A DNA stretch of 27,701 nucleotides from CAYXWM01 sp964468805. Its GTDB lineage: Bacteria; Bacillota; Clostridia; Lachnospirales; WRBF01. Positions 15,175 through 24,567 of the stretch are shown piece by piece (the first letter of the stretch is position 1; each line of letters begins with the position of its first letter). The stretch lies in assembly GCA_964468805.1 (NCBI GenBank), contig CAYXWM010000040.1, positions 1 to 27,701 of the forward strand, read 5' to 3'. The position numbers and the translations under genes were made by a program. The notes beneath the pieces are model-generated. The model did no database searches and was not told the DNA's origin. It saw only the letters and a list, made by a program, of their open reading frames with translations.

Positions 15175-17673
15175 ATGAAAAGTATCAGAGCTAAATTAAC
15201 ATTGGGTGTACTGACCGCTTCTTTCATGGGAATTATTTTACTGTCTGTCATAGGATATTTGATTACCCATAACATTATTATAAATGAATCTCTGAGTAAA
15301 TCCCAACTCCTGGCTGAACATGCCGCAGAGCAAATTAACGCATGGCTTGCGGATAAGGGCAATTTGGTAAAAAACGTAGGACTAAGTATAAAGACCGTGA
15401 ATGACCGGGATGTTACCAACAGTATTTGTTCCGATCAATTAAAAAATCACAGCGAATTGTTTGATGTATATACGGGCTACAGTGACGACTCTTATTATTT
15501 CGGTACCGGATGGGTTCCCAAAGCGGATTGGAAACCCACACAACGCCCCTGGTATAAGGATGCTTTGGCGGCAAACGGCAAGCTTGTATATATTCCTCCT
15601 TACGTTGACTCGGAATTGGGTCAAATGGTAATTACCGCCTCCATGTATTTGGGTAAAACCGGCGGATTGGATACTGTATTTGCCGCAGACGTAGGTCTGG
15701 ACTATGTAGTGGATACTATTAACAGCCCGGAGGTGCCGGGAAGCGGATATACCTTCCTGACTGATAATAAAGATCAAATCATAACTCATCCCGAAGAAAG
15801 CTATACACCTACAGAAAACGGCTTTACAGTTTTATCTCAAATTCCTCAATATTCTAAGTTATCAGGATTGAGCGGTAAATCCGATTATGTTTTAATAACC
15901 GACTATGACGGTATAGACCGATATGTATTATCCGCAACTGTTCCGGAATCAGGTTGGAAAATATATGTAGCCATTCCGGTCACTGAAATTTTGGCTCCGG
16001 CATATTCAATATTAATATGGTTCTCTTGCCTGTCTGTTTTGATAATGGCGGCTTTATATTTTATAATTCGGGTTCTGGTAATCAAAACAGTGGAAAAACC
16101 AATAATTAGCTTAGAATCCGCAGCCATCGGTCTTGCAAAGGGTGATTTGAATATAAACATTAGTTCAAACTCCAAAGACGAATTGGGCAGACTGCATAAT
16201 AATTTTGCAACTGTGGCAAAGACCTTCTCCTCGGTAATCAGTGAAATGCGGCAAATGTCCGTAACCCATGCCGCCGGGGATTATGAATACAGAATCGACG
16301 AGTCATTATTTGAGGGAGCTTATAAGGAAGTGGCTCTGGGCTTAAATGAAATGACTTTAATGTATGCTGATAATTTCGTTGAAATCCTTAACCTTCTCAA
16401 CAGCTTTGCCAACGGAGATTTTAATGCCACTGTCAAAAATTATCCCGGCAAGCTTGCTGAAGGAAACGTTTCCATAGAAAAGCTTCGTTCCAATCTTAAT
16501 AAGGTAAATAACGAAATCTCTCTGATTGTAACAGCCATTTTAAACGGCAGGCTTTCCGTACGAGCAGAAACCACGGGTTTGGAAGGCGATTGGCATAAAA
16601 TAATTACCGAGTTAAACGCCGTTATGGATGCCTTATCAGTACCCATTACCGAGATTTCCCAAGTTCTGAAGCACATGGCAGAGGGCAATATGAAGGTGCA
16701 AATGGTTGGAAATTACAAAGGAGATTTTAATAATATAAAAACCTCCATGAATTATACAATTAATGAGCTTTCTTCTTATATAGACGAAATAGCCGGTGTA
16801 TTGTCGTCTATAGCACACAATGACCTTTCCAAGGGTATCTCCGGGGATTATATAGGTGATTTTATTACCATAAAAGACTCCATAAATCTTATCACAGATA
16901 CTTTAAATAACGTGCTTAAAGAAATAATAGATGCCACAGAAAAGGTAAATATGGGTGCAAAACACGTTTCGCAATCGGGCGTGTCTTTATCGGAAGGAGC
17001 TTTGGAGCAATCCCAAGCAGTAGAGCAACTTACAGCATCAATTAATACCATAAGCACCCAAACGGAAAAAATAGCCGAAAGCTCAAATACCGCAGATTTA
17101 CTTTCTGTAAAATCAACGGAAAATGCGGCGGAAAGTAACAAACAAATGCAAAATATGTTGGCTTCCATGAACGAAATAAAAAATGCCTCCGACAGCATTG
17201 CAAAAATCATCAAGGTTATAGACGACATAGCTTTCCAAACCAATATTCTGGCATTAAACGCCGCTGTTGAAGCCGCAAGAGCCGGTCAACACGGCAAGGG
17301 CTTTGCGGTAGTTGCGGAAGAAGTAAGAAGTTTGGCGGGAAGAAGCCAAAACTCTGCTCAGGAAATTTCCCTGTTAATCCAAAATACCATAGGGAAAATT
17401 AACGCCGGTACCGAAATTACTTTGAATACCTCCGAGGCTTTGCAAAAAATAGTTGAGAATGTAAATGAAGTATCCAAAATTATTCATGACATTTCCACAC
17501 AATCCAAATCCCAAGTTGTTGCAACCTCACAGGTTACCCAAGGTATAGACAGTATCTCTCAAGTTGTTCGCAACACCGCCGCTGTTTCGGAGGATAATAC
17601 AGCCTCGGCGGCAGAGTTATCCAACCAATGCGATAATCTTAATAATCTCTTAAATGTATTCAAATTGAAATAA
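15175..17673 (+). CDS. Methyl-accepting chemotaxis protein with dCache sensor and several HAMP units
   Basis: The protein has 832 residues; ATG 15175 follows GAAGGAG. TM1 is at ~8-33 and TM2 at ~277-302. Between them is a double-Cache sensor, with QRPWYKDAL (123-131) and FAADVGLDYV (169-178) resembling the ligand motif of amino-acid-binding Cache domains, so an amino acid ligand is possible. A HAMP domain follows (~303-355), then three or more further HAMP-like repeats (segments such as LNSFANGDFNATV, LKHMAEGNMKVQM, LSSIAHNDLSKGI, each followed by a helix). The C-terminal signalling domain has the hairpin tip FQTNILALNAAVEAARAG and GFAVVAEEVRSLAGRSQ (from ~709). No CheR/CheB-binding pentapeptide ends the protein. 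It should gather at the cell pole and control CheA; no che or flagellar genes are in the window. Confidence 0.93.
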   Translation: MKSIRAKLTLGVLTASFMGIILLSVIGYLITHNIIINESLSKSQLLAEHAAEQINAWLADKGNLVKNVGLSIKTVNDRDVTNSICSDQLKNHSELFDVYTGYSDDSYYFGTGWVPKADWKPTQRPWYKDALAANGKLVYIPPYVDSELGQMVITASMYLGKTGGLDTVFAADVGLDYVVDTINSPEVPGSGYTFLTDNKDQIITHPEESYTPTENGFTVLSQIPQYSKLSGLSGKSDYVLITDYDGIDRYVLSATVPESGWKIYVAIPVTEILAPAYSILIWFSCLSVLIMAALYFIIRVLVIKTVEKPIISLESAAIGLAKGDLNINISSNSKDELGRLHNNFATVAKTFSSVISEMRQMSVTHAAGDYEYRIDESLFEGAYKEVALGLNEMTLMYADNFVEILNLLNSFANGDFNATVKNYPGKLAEGNVSIEKLRSNLNKVNNEISLIVTAILNGRLSVRAETTGLEGDWHKIITELNAVMDALSVPITEISQVLKHMAEGNMKVQMVGNYKGDFNNIKTSMNYTINELSSYIDEIAGVLSSIAHNDLSKGISGDYIGDFITIKDSINLITDTLNNVLKEIIDATEKVNMGAKHVSQSGVSLSEGALEQSQAVEQLTASINTISTQTEKIAESSNTADLLSVKSTENAAESNKQMQNMLASMNEIKNASDSIAKIIKVIDDIAFQTNILALNAAVEAARAGQHGKGFAVVAEEVRSLAGRSQNSAQEISLLIQNTIGKINAGTEITLNTSEALQKIVENVNEVSKIIHDISTQSKSQVVATSQVTQGIDSISQVVRNTAAVSEDNTASAAELSNQCDNLNNLLNVFKLK

Positions 17674-17709
17674 TGTGAGAAAATATACAATTCAAAGTAT
17701 TTGTGCAAT

Positions 17710-17758
17710 AAAAAAGCTTAGGGAATCGTTAAAGAAAAACAATTCTCTAAGCTTTTTT
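17710..17758. terminator. Bidirectional terminator between the chemoreceptor gene and trpA
   Basis: AAAAAAGCTTAGGGAATCGTT (17710-17730) pairs with the sequence at 17738-17758 over 21 positions with one mismatch and one G-U pair. A runs on one side and T runs on the other serve both converging genes. Confidence 0.9.
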
Positions 17759-17818
17759 ATTATGTTTTGGAAAAGGTTATATCCCTGCCGGTCTTATTTT
17801 TTATCCAAAGGCAAATAA

Positions 17819-18607
17819 CTACTTGCAAATGAAATCCCGTATAACCGCATCTTTCATTTCTTTTACATAAGAATATATATGCTCGGCGGCATTTTCGCCG
17901 TATTTTTCTATTATCTTTACTATGGCACTGCCCACTATTACACCGTCGGCAATTTGTGAAATATCCCTTGCCTGTTGAGGAGTGTTTATACCGAAGCCCA
18001 CAGCAACCGGTGTATCCGTTACCGAACGAACAGAGGAAATAATGGCATTTAAGTCGGTGGTTATATTGCTTCTTACCCCTGTTACACCCATGGAAGAAAC
18101 TACATAAACAAACCCTGTAGCTTCTTTTGCAACTTCAAGTATACGTTTTTCGGAAGTAGGTGCTATCAGTGAAATAACGTCTACATCATTTGACTTTGCA
18201 TGAGTCAGAAGTTCGTTTTTTTCCTCAAAGGGCATATCCGGAATAATTATACCGTCTATACCCACTTGGCTACAGCGTTGGAAGAATTTTTCATAGCCGT
18301 AATTATGCACCGGATTCAGATAAGTTAAAAACACCAAGGGAATATCCGTTTTCTTACGAACGTTTTCAACCATCTCGAAAACGCCGTGTATATTTGTGCC
18401 GGAGGATAAAGCTCGAAGGTTTGCACTTTCTATAACCTTTCCTTCGGCGATGGGATCGGAGAAAGGAATTCCTATTTCTATTAAATCCGCACCTGCTCTT
18501 GCCATTTCAAGTATATATTCCTCGGTTTTATTTAAGTTTGGGTCACCGGCGGTTAAAAAGCCGATGAATGCCTTACCCGATTTGAAAGCCTTATTAATTT
18601 TACTCAT
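17819..18607 (-). CDS. trpA: Tryptophan synthase alpha subunit
   Basis: The protein has 262 residues, the normal length. It cleaves indole-3-glycerol phosphate to indole and glyceraldehyde 3-phosphate and passes indole to TrpB. Visible marks are GFLTAGDPNLN, the catalytic Glu44 in DLIEIGIPFSDP, Asp52 and the following DPIAEGKVIE stretch, PLVFLTYLNPVHNYGYEKF, GIIIPDMPFEE, LIAPTSEKRI, FVYVVSSMGVTGVR and the phosphate-binding VAVGFGINTPQQA...GVIVGSAIVK. Its start overlaps the trpB end by 8 bases. It is the last gene of the operon and is followed by a terminator. Confidence 0.96.
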   Translation of the reverse strand: MSKINKAFKSGKAFIGFLTAGDPNLNKTEEYILEMARAGADLIEIGIPFSDPIAEGKVIESANLRALSSGTNIHGVFEMVENVRKKTDIPLVFLTYLNPVHNYGYEKFFQRCSQVGIDGIIIPDMPFEEKNELLTHAKSNDVDVISLIAPTSEKRILEVAKEATGFVYVVSSMGVTGVRSNITTDLNAIISSVRSVTDTPVAVGFGINTPQQARDISQIADGVIVGSAIVKIIEKYGENAAEHIYSYVKEMKDAVIRDFICK

Positions 18608-19784
18608 CTATATTAACCCCCATGTATTTAGCTATTGCGGCTACGTCCTTATCACCTCTGCCGGAAAGACAGACAATAATTATGCTGTCTTTTGCCATGG
18701 TGGGTGCAAGCTTTCTTACCTGTGCCACCGCATGGGCACTTTCTATGGCAGGGATTATCCCTTCGGTTCGTGAAAGATATTGGAAAGCCTCCACTGCTTC
18801 ACGGTCTGTAACCGCCACATATTCCGCTCGTTTTGTATCGAATAAATGTGCGTGTTCGGGCCCGATTCCGGGGTAATCCAAACCGGCTGAAATTGAGTAA
18901 ACCGGGGCAATTTGCCCGTATTCGTCTTGACAGAAATAGGACTTCATTCCGTGAAAAATGCCCAATCGTCCTTTGGAAATCGTGGCGGCGTGTTGCTCCG
19001 TTTCCAAGCCCAGACCTGCCGCTTCGCAGCCTATAAGCCTTACTTCTTTATGGGGTATAAAATGATAAAACATTCCCATGGCATTACTTCCGCCGCCTAC
19101 ACAGGCAACCACAGCATCCGGCAGTTTTCCTTCAACTTCTTGGATTTGCTCCAGTGCTTCTCGGCTTATTACGCTTTGGAAATCCCTAACTATCATGGGA
19201 AACGGATGTGGACCCATTACGGAACCCAAAACATAATGAGTGTCATGCACTCGGGAAGTCCATTCTCTCATGGTTTCGTTTACAGCGTCTTTAAGGGTCA
19301 TAGTACCGCTTGTTACCGGGTGAACCTTTGCACCCAAAAGCTCCATGCGAAATACATTCAGAGCTTGGCGTTCTGTGTCCTCTTTGCCCATAAAAATTTC
19401 GCATTCCAGCCCCAGCAATGCCGCTGCCGTTGCCGTGGCTACCCCGTGCTGACCGGCACCCGTCTCGGCAATAACCCTTGTTTTGCCCATCTTTTTAGCC
19501 AGCAAAACCTGCCCCAACACATTGTTGATTTTATGGGAACCGGTATGGTTTAAATCTTCTCGTTTTAAGTATATCTTTGCACCGCCCAAGTCCTTTGTCA
19601 TATTTTCAGCATAATACAAAAGAGAGGGTCTGCCGGCGTATTTGTTTAACAGGTCTGTAAGTTCACGATTAAATTCTTTGTCATCCTTATACCGGTCGTA
19701 ACTCTTTTCCAGATTAATAATTTCGTTCATCAGGGTTTCCGGAATGTATTGCCCTCCATGTATACCGTAGCGTCCGTTACTCAT
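18600..19784 (-). CDS. trpB: Tryptophan synthase beta subunit
   Basis: The protein has 394 residues and uses pyridoxal phosphate to join indole and L-serine to L-tryptophan. The cofactor Lys85 lies in LNHTGSHKINNVLGQ. Other family features are YGIHGGQYIPETLM at the N-terminus, AETGAGQHGVATATAAALLGL, LGSVMGPHPFPMIVRDFQSVI, the phosphate loop CVGGGSNAMGMF, and CLSGRGDKDV near the C-terminus. It is of the standard TrpB1 type. It overlaps trpF by 8 bases and trpA by 8 bases. Confidence 0.97.
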   Translation of the reverse strand: MSNGRYGIHGGQYIPETLMNEIINLEKSYDRYKDDKEFNRELTDLLNKYAGRPSLLYYAENMTKDLGGAKIYLKREDLNHTGSHKINNVLGQVLLAKKMGKTRVIAETGAGQHGVATATAAALLGLECEIFMGKEDTERQALNVFRMELLGAKVHPVTSGTMTLKDAVNETMREWTSRVHDTHYVLGSVMGPHPFPMIVRDFQSVISREALEQIQEVEGKLPDAVVACVGGGSNAMGMFYHFIPHKEVRLIGCEAAGLGLETEQHAATISKGRLGIFHGMKSYFCQDEYGQIAPVYSISAGLDYPGIGPEHAHLFDTKRAEYVAVTDREAVEAFQYLSRTEGIIPAIESAHAVAQVRKLAPTMAKDSIIIVCLSGRGDKDVAAIAKYMGVNIDE

Positions 19785-20376
19785 TTCTGATTCTCCCTAT
19801 AATCTCTATTATTTTATTTCTGTCCTTTAAGCCGTCGCTTTCTACACCGCTGCTTATATCAACCGCAAAGGGCCCGGTTCTTTGTATTGCTTCTTGAATA
19901 TTTGAAATGTTCAGCCCGCCTGCCAAGAAAAACGGCTTTTCTGTACGTGTCTTCAGCAAATTCCAATCAAAGCTTTTCCCTGTACCGCCGTTTCCGTTGT
20001 CAAACAAAAGATAGTCCGCTTCAATACAGTTTGCTTGGATTACGTCTTCCTCTTTTTCAACCTTAACAGCTTTAATAATAGGCAAATCCGTCCGACTTTT
20101 CAGTGTATTTATATAGCTGCCATTCTCATTGCCGTGAAGTTGAATCAGGTCTATTACTTTTTCTTCCGCAAGATTTAAGATAAAGTCTGTGTTAGCATTT
20201 ACAAATACCCCAACCGCCAAAATGCCCGGTATAAGCTTACTTTTTAAAATTTTCGCCCTGTCCGGGGTTATTTTTCTCCTACTTTCCGCAAATACGAAAC
20301 CAATATAATCCGGCTTGGCTTCATTAACATAATCAATGTCGCATTCCCTTGTCAGTCCGCAAATTTTAATTTTCAT
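19777..20376 (-). CDS. trpF: Phosphoribosylanthranilate isomerase
   Basis: The protein has 199 residues and isomerises N-(5-phosphoribosyl)anthranilate to the deoxyribulose form. KIKICGLTRECDI carries the catalytic Cys, GFVFAESRRKI is the following conserved strand, VIDLIQLHGNE contains the conserved LHG, YLLFDNGNGGTGKSFDW carries the catalytic Asp and a GGTG segment, and FFLAGGLNISN with AVDISSGVES gives the phosphate site. The ATG overlaps the trpC stop by 4 bases. It is a free-standing enzyme, not fused to TrpC as in enterobacteria. Confidence 0.95.
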   Translation of the reverse strand: MKIKICGLTRECDIDYVNEAKPDYIGFVFAESRRKITPDRAKILKSKLIPGILAVGVFVNANTDFILNLAEEKVIDLIQLHGNENGSYINTLKSRTDLPIIKAVKVEKEEDVIQANCIEADYLLFDNGNGGTGKSFDWNLLKTRTEKPFFLAGGLNISNIQEAIQRTGPFAVDISSGVESDGLKDRNKIIEIIGRIRNE

Positions 20377-21155
20377 ATCGTACCTCTAAGAATATCCAGT
20401 TGTTTGCGTTTATCTTTGCTTCGCATTAAGGCTTCGCCTATAAGAACCGCATTCACCTTGTTTTCTTTCAGTAATTTCATATCCTCCGCAGTTGAAATTC
20501 CGCTTTCCGATACAAAAACAACGTCCTCCGGTGCTTGCCTTCGTAGGGTAATGGTTGTGTTTAAATCTACTTCAAAAGTTTTTAGGTTTCTGTTGTTGAC
20601 CCCGATAATTGTTGCACCTGCCTTTAAGGCTTTTTCCATTTCGGGCAAAGTATGACTTTCAACCAAAGCAGACAATCCCAAACTTTCGCCAATTTTTATA
20701 TACTCACGAAGAGTACGTTCATCCAATATTTCGCATATCAACAAATAGGCTGAAGCACCCAAAAGCTTGGCTTCGTAAATTTGATAGCTGTCCATAATAA
20801 AATCTTTTCTTAACGTGGGCATACTTACATTTTGAGAAATTTCCTTTAAATATTCGTCTTTACCCAAGAAAAATTCGGGTTCGGTTAAAACAGATACAGC
20901 GTCAGCACCGGCGGCTTCGTATTCCTTGGCTATATCCAAATAAGGAAAATCTTCCGCTATTAATCCCTTGGACGGAGAAGCCTTTTTCACCTCGCAAATA
21001 AAGGCAATTTCGTCTTTTCGTAACGCTCGCTCAAATTGAAAACCTGTTTCAGCCTGCATTTTTTCCGCCTTTGTCTTTACTTCTTGAAAGGAAACCCGAT
21101 TTTTTTGGTTTTCAACTCTGACTTTTGTTGATTTGACTATCTTTTCCAAAAACAA
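20373..21155 (-). CDS. trpC: Indole-3-glycerol-phosphate synthase
   Basis: The protein has 260 residues with a TIM-barrel fold. Marks are FICEVKKASPSKGLI (catalytic Lys and the SPSKG phosphate loop), ADAVSVLTEPEFFLG, PTLRKDFIMDSYQIYEAKLLGAS, ALVESHTLPEMEKAL, IIGVNNRNLKTFEVDL and FVSESGISTAEDM. The start appears to be TTG 21155, directly after the trpD TAA, with AGAGGTGAT as ribosome binding site within the end of trpD; a second TTG at 21149 is possible. The abutting genes and non-ATG start suggest coupled translation. Confidence 0.95.
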   Translation of the reverse strand: MFLEKIVKSTKVRVENQKNRVSFQEVKTKAEKMQAETGFQFERALRKDEIAFICEVKKASPSKGLIAEDFPYLDIAKEYEAAGADAVSVLTEPEFFLGKDEYLKEISQNVSMPTLRKDFIMDSYQIYEAKLLGASAYLLICEILDERTLREYIKIGESLGLSALVESHTLPEMEKALKAGATIIGVNNRNLKTFEVDLNTTITLRRQAPEDVVFVSESGISTAEDMKLLKENKVNAVLIGEALMRSKDKRKQLDILRGTI

Positions 21156-22187
21156 TTAAATCACCTCTCGATTAAACTCGTTGGAAAGCTTGATAAATTG
21201 CTCCAATTGATGCATTGCTTTACCGCTGTCTATGGTTTCTTCCGCTTCACTGATTGCCTGTTCAAAGGAAATTTCCTTTGCCACATATAAAGCCGCCGCT
21301 GAATTTAAAACCGCCGCGTTTCTTTTTGCACCGGGTTTTCCGCTTAATATCTCCCGAATTATTTCCGCGTTTTCTTGAGCATTGCCACCAAGCAAATCAT
21401 CCTTTTTGCATAGAGCAAAGCCATAGCTTTCCGGATTTATTTCATAGGATTTAACCCAACCGTTTTTAACTTCACAAACACTTGTCACAGCACTGAGAGA
21501 TATTTCATCCAAACCATCCCTACCGTAAACCACCATGGCGTTTTTTACTCCCAAATTAGCCAAAACCTTTGCTATAGGCTCCAAAAGGGCTTCTTCATAT
21601 ACGCCCAAAAGCTGCATTTTTGCACCGGCAGGGTTGGAGAGAGGGCCTAAAATATTGAAAATAGTTCTTACGCTTAATTCCCGTCTTACTGGGGCAACGT
21701 ATTTCATTGCTATGTGATAATTTTGTGCGAACAGAAAACACATTCCGATTTTCTCCAGTAACTTTGCCGAAACCTCCGGAGGTATGGTTATATTTACTCC
21801 CAAAGCCTCAAGAACATCTGCCGCTCCGCATTTGCTTGAAGCCGCTCTGTTTCCGTGTTTTGCCACGGGTACTCCTGCAGCCGAGACTATTATTGCGGCG
21901 GTTGTGGAAATATTAAAGGTTCCGGAACGATCTCCGCCGGTTCCCACGATTTCCAAAACATCTTGCTCATGAAGCAACTTAACGCAGTGTTTTCTCATGC
22001 TTGCGGCAGAAGCGGTTATTTCGTCTATGTTTTCGCCTTTCATGCTTAAAGCCACCAAATACGCACAAAGCTGTACCTCGCTGACTTTTCCGCTCATTAT
22101 TTCATCCATTACGGCTTCCGCTTCGTTATAGGTCAAGCTGTTGCCGGCTGTAAGTTTTACTATGGCTTCCTTAATCAATTTCATCAT
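21156..22187 (-). CDS. trpD: Anthranilate phosphoribosyltransferase
   Basis: The protein has up to 343 residues. It adds the phosphoribosyl group of PRPP to anthranilate. Family features are DEIMSGKVSEVQLCAYLVALSMKG near the N-terminus, the PRPP-binding VGTGGDRSGTFNISTTAAI, AKHGNRAASSKCGAADVLEALG, FLFAQNYHIAMKYVAPVRRELSVRTIFNILGPLSNP and YGRDGLDEIS. The start is ambiguous: ATG 22187 and ATG 22184 directly follow GGGAG, and a TTG at 22178 would have better spacing. The gene overlaps trpG by up to 17 bases. It is a separate protein, not fused to TrpG. Confidence 0.95.
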   Translation of the reverse strand: MMKLIKEAIVKLTAGNSLTYNEAEAVMDEIMSGKVSEVQLCAYLVALSMKGENIDEITASAASMRKHCVKLLHEQDVLEIVGTGGDRSGTFNISTTAAIIVSAAGVPVAKHGNRAASSKCGAADVLEALGVNITIPPEVSAKLLEKIGMCFLFAQNYHIAMKYVAPVRRELSVRTIFNILGPLSNPAGAKMQLLGVYEEALLEPIAKVLANLGVKNAMVVYGRDGLDEISLSAVTSVCEVKNGWVKSYEINPESYGFALCKKDDLLGGNAQENAEIIREILSGKPGAKRNAAVLNSAAALYVAKEISFEQAISEAEETIDSGKAMHQLEQFIKLSNEFNREVI

Positions 22188-22749
22188 CTCCCAAAAAATT
22201 CGCTAAAATTTCATTTCCCCGAGGTGTCAATATGCTTTCCGGATGGAACTGCAATCCGTATACCCTGTGTTTTTTATGCTCAACAGCCATAATTTCGCCG
22301 TTTTCCGTTATTGCCGTAACTGTAAGTTCTTCGGGCAAAGTTTCCTTTAGTCCTATTAACGAATGATACCTTGCCACTTGAATGCTTTCCGGGAAACCTT
22401 TAAAAAGTGTCGAATCCGGTTGTACTTTCGCCAAAGACGTTTTTCCGTGCATTAATTCTTCCGCATAAGATACCGTTCCGCCAGAGGCTTCGAAAATAGC
22501 TTGATGCCCCAGACAAACACCCAAAATAGGAATTTTATCCCCAAGTTCCTTAACAACCTCTATGCAAACCCCTGCGTTTCCCGGCTTTCCCGGTCCCGGC
22601 GAAAGGATTATATGCGAAGGCTGTAAATTGCCTATTTCCTCTACAGTAAGTTCGTCGTTGCGTATTACTTTTATATTGGGATTTATGCTTCCTATAAGTT
22701 GATAAAGGTTATAAGAAAAACTGTCGTAATTGTCTATAAGCAATATCAT
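22171..22749 (-). CDS. trpG: Anthranilate synthase component II, glutamine amidotransferase
   Basis: The protein has 192 residues, a class I glutamine amidotransferase that supplies ammonia to TrpE. MILLIDNYDSFSYNLYQ is the typical start, LSPGPGKPGNAG follows, the nucleophile Cys79 is in ILGVCLGHQAIFEASGG, and the catalytic His and Glu are in VYGLQFHPESILTPRG. The start ATG overlaps the trpE stop as ATGA. A PabA role in folate synthesis is possible, as in some Firmicutes where one subunit serves both pathways, but its place in the operon makes TrpG the first choice. Confidence 0.95.
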   Translation of the reverse strand: MILLIDNYDSFSYNLYQLIGSINPNIKVIRNDELTVEEIGNLQPSHIILSPGPGKPGNAGVCIEVVKELGDKIPILGVCLGHQAIFEASGGTVSYAEELMHGKTSLAKVQPDSTLFKGFPESIQVARYHSLIGLKETLPEELTVTAITENGEIMAVEHKKHRVYGLQFHPESILTPRGNEILANFLGDDEID

Positions 22750-24215
22750 GATTCAAGACCTCCTTCCGCTTGTTTTAAGGCATTAACCACTGCCATAGCC
22801 TTGTTAATACATTCCGTATATTCCGATTGGGGTACGCTGTCCGCCACAATTCCCGCTCCGGAACGTACAAAGACCTTTCCGTTCTTCTTAAACGCCAAGC
22901 GTATGGCTATGCAAGTATCCATATTCCCTTTAAAATCCAGGTATCCCAAGGCACCGCCGTAAATACCTCTTTTGTTGTTTTCCAATTCGTTTATTATCTC
23001 GCAAGCTCTGATTTTCGGAGCTCCGGACAAGGTTCCTGCCGGCAAAACGGCGTTTACAGCATCCATAGCGGTTTTGTTTTCCGAAATTACTCCGCTTACC
23101 GTGGAACCTATATGCATTACATGAGAAAACCGTAATACCGACATATATTCCTCAACCTTAACCGTGCCGAATTGACTTATCTTACCCAAGTCGTTCCGTC
23201 CCAAATCCACCAACATATTATGCTCTGCAAGTTCCTTTTCGTCTGCAAGCAATTCCTTTTCCAAGTTAATGTCTTCTTCGGGAGTTTTTCCTCTGGGTCT
23301 TGTGCCGGCTAAAGGAAAGGTATAAAGCTTATTGTTTTCCAACTTAACCAAAGTCTCCGGAGAGGCTCCGGCTATTTCTATTTCATCGCTTGAAAAGTAA
23401 AACATATACGGCGAAGGATTTGTTGTTCGCAAAATTCTGTAAGTATCCAACAAACTGCCTTCAAATTCCGCCTCCAACCTGTTGGAAAGTACTGCTTGAA
23501 AAATGTCTCCTTCTTTTATATAACTTTTCGCCTTCTCAACCATGCGGCAATATTCATCTTTGTGGAACAGCGGTTTTAAGTCGCTTTTTAACCTGCCCTT
23601 TTTATGTTCCTTGGGAATGCCGTTTCGAATTAAGTCCGCCATTTTTTCCAGTTCGGCCGTTCCTCTTTCATATTCTTTTTCAAAATTTTCGGTTTTAACA
23701 TTTACTATCAATATTATCTTTTGTTTTAAGTTGTCAAAGGCTATAACCTTTTCAAACAACATTAAGTCCACGTCGTTGAATTTTTCCTCGTCTTTTGCAT
23801 CCAAAACCAGCTTCGGCTCGCTGTATTTAATGTAATCATAGGCAAAATACCCCACAAGTCCGCCGGTAAAAGGCGGCAAGTTATCAAAAACGGGGCTTTT
23901 ATGCTCATTCATAATTTTTTGTATATATAGGCTTGGGTTATCGGTACGAAAGGTTTCGGTTGTTTCCTTTTTAACGGTCATCAATCCGTCTGTACAGGTT
24001 ATTTCCAATGTAGGGTCATAACCCAAAAAGGTATATCTACCCCATTTTTGCATATCCTCTACGCTTTCCAGCAAAAAGCAATGTGTACTTACGTTTTGCA
24101 AAATCTGTAACACACCTATAGGCGTTATCATATCCGAATAAATTTCCTTGCTGATGGGAATTACGTCGTATTGAGCAGTTAAATTATTAATCTCTTGGGC
24201 TAAGGGTTTATACAT
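22746..24215 (-). CDS. trpE: Anthranilate synthase component I
   Basis: The protein has 489 residues from ATG 24215, which has AAAGGAGGT eight bases upstream. The frame continues 47 codons upstream through the T-box terminator and has no start signal there. It converts chorismate to anthranilate with ammonia from TrpG. CFLLESVEDMQKWGRYTFLG holds the LLES motif (Ser51) at which tryptophan binds for feedback inhibition. The chorismate domain has FQAVLSNRLEAEF, NPSPYMFYF, ASPETLV, PLAGTRPRG, DLGRNDLGKISQFGTVKVEEY, LPAGTLSGAPKIRACEII, RGIYGGALGYLDF and VRSGAGIVADSVPQSEY. It heads the trp operon, under T-box control. Confidence 0.96.
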   Translation of the reverse strand: MYKPLAQEINNLTAQYDVIPISKEIYSDMITPIGVLQILQNVSTHCFLLESVEDMQKWGRYTFLGYDPTLEITCTDGLMTVKKETTETFRTDNPSLYIQKIMNEHKSPVFDNLPPFTGGLVGYFAYDYIKYSEPKLVLDAKDEEKFNDVDLMLFEKVIAFDNLKQKIILIVNVKTENFEKEYERGTAELEKMADLIRNGIPKEHKKGRLKSDLKPLFHKDEYCRMVEKAKSYIKEGDIFQAVLSNRLEAEFEGSLLDTYRILRTTNPSPYMFYFSSDEIEIAGASPETLVKLENNKLYTFPLAGTRPRGKTPEEDINLEKELLADEKELAEHNMLVDLGRNDLGKISQFGTVKVEEYMSVLRFSHVMHIGSTVSGVISENKTAMDAVNAVLPAGTLSGAPKIRACEIINELENNKRGIYGGALGYLDFKGNMDTCIAIRLAFKKNGKVFVRSGAGIVADSVPQSEYTECINKAMAVVNALKQAEGGLES

Positions 24216-24235
24216 GGAAATACCTCCTTTTAGCA

Positions 24236-24525
24236 ATAAAAAAGTCCTCGGTAAAGTAAACAATACTCTACCAAGGACGAATAATTTAAAATATCCGCGG
24301 TGCCACCTTGATTTACGGGCACAAAAAAAGCCCGTACTCTTACAGGATACTGACATATCCCCGACAACTTACGTATGTCCCCACGTCACAGAATACTCGG
24401 AACGCAAAAATCCCTTTGACTGTGCCCTCAGCGGTCCATTTAATGTACTGCGTACTGCAAGGCTCTCAGCTACCCTCGCTCTCTGTAAGTGCATTTTACA
24501 TTTTTATCTCCGCTTCAACGGTTTA
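24236..24525 (-). promoter_or_regulatory. Tryptophan T-box leader of the trp operon
   Basis: The minus strand carries the T-box sequence AAGGTGGCACCGCGG (24295-24309). It is followed by a terminator: TACCAAGGAC (24269-24278) and GTCCTCGGTA (24244-24253) form a 10-bp stem with one G-U pair in minus-strand RNA, then a T run at 24236-24243. Upstream is a stem I with AGCTGAGAG and the specifier loop ATTAAATGGACCGC, in which TGG (24436-24438) reads tryptophan. Uncharged tRNA-Trp should pair with this codon and with the T-box bulge to prevent termination, so the operon is expressed when tryptophan is short. The 5' limit is approximate. Confidence 0.93.
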
Positions 24526-24535
24526 ACTGTATGAA

Positions 24536-24557
24536 ATTAATCGGTATGCCGATTAAT
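24536..24557. promoter_or_regulatory. Perfect inverted repeat at the trp transcript start
   Basis: ATTAATCGG (24536-24544), TATG, CCGATTAAT (24549-24557). It spans about +4 to +26 of the transcript predicted from the promoter at 24568-24596 and lies upstream of T-box stem I. It could be a repressor operator or a 5' hairpin that protects the mRNA. Confidence 0.5.
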
Positions 24558-24567
24558 AATTATATTA

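Noticed and set aside
18912..19553. 213-codon open frame on the + strand
   Set aside because: It lies fully antisense to trpB, has no ribosome binding site and no recognisable domain.
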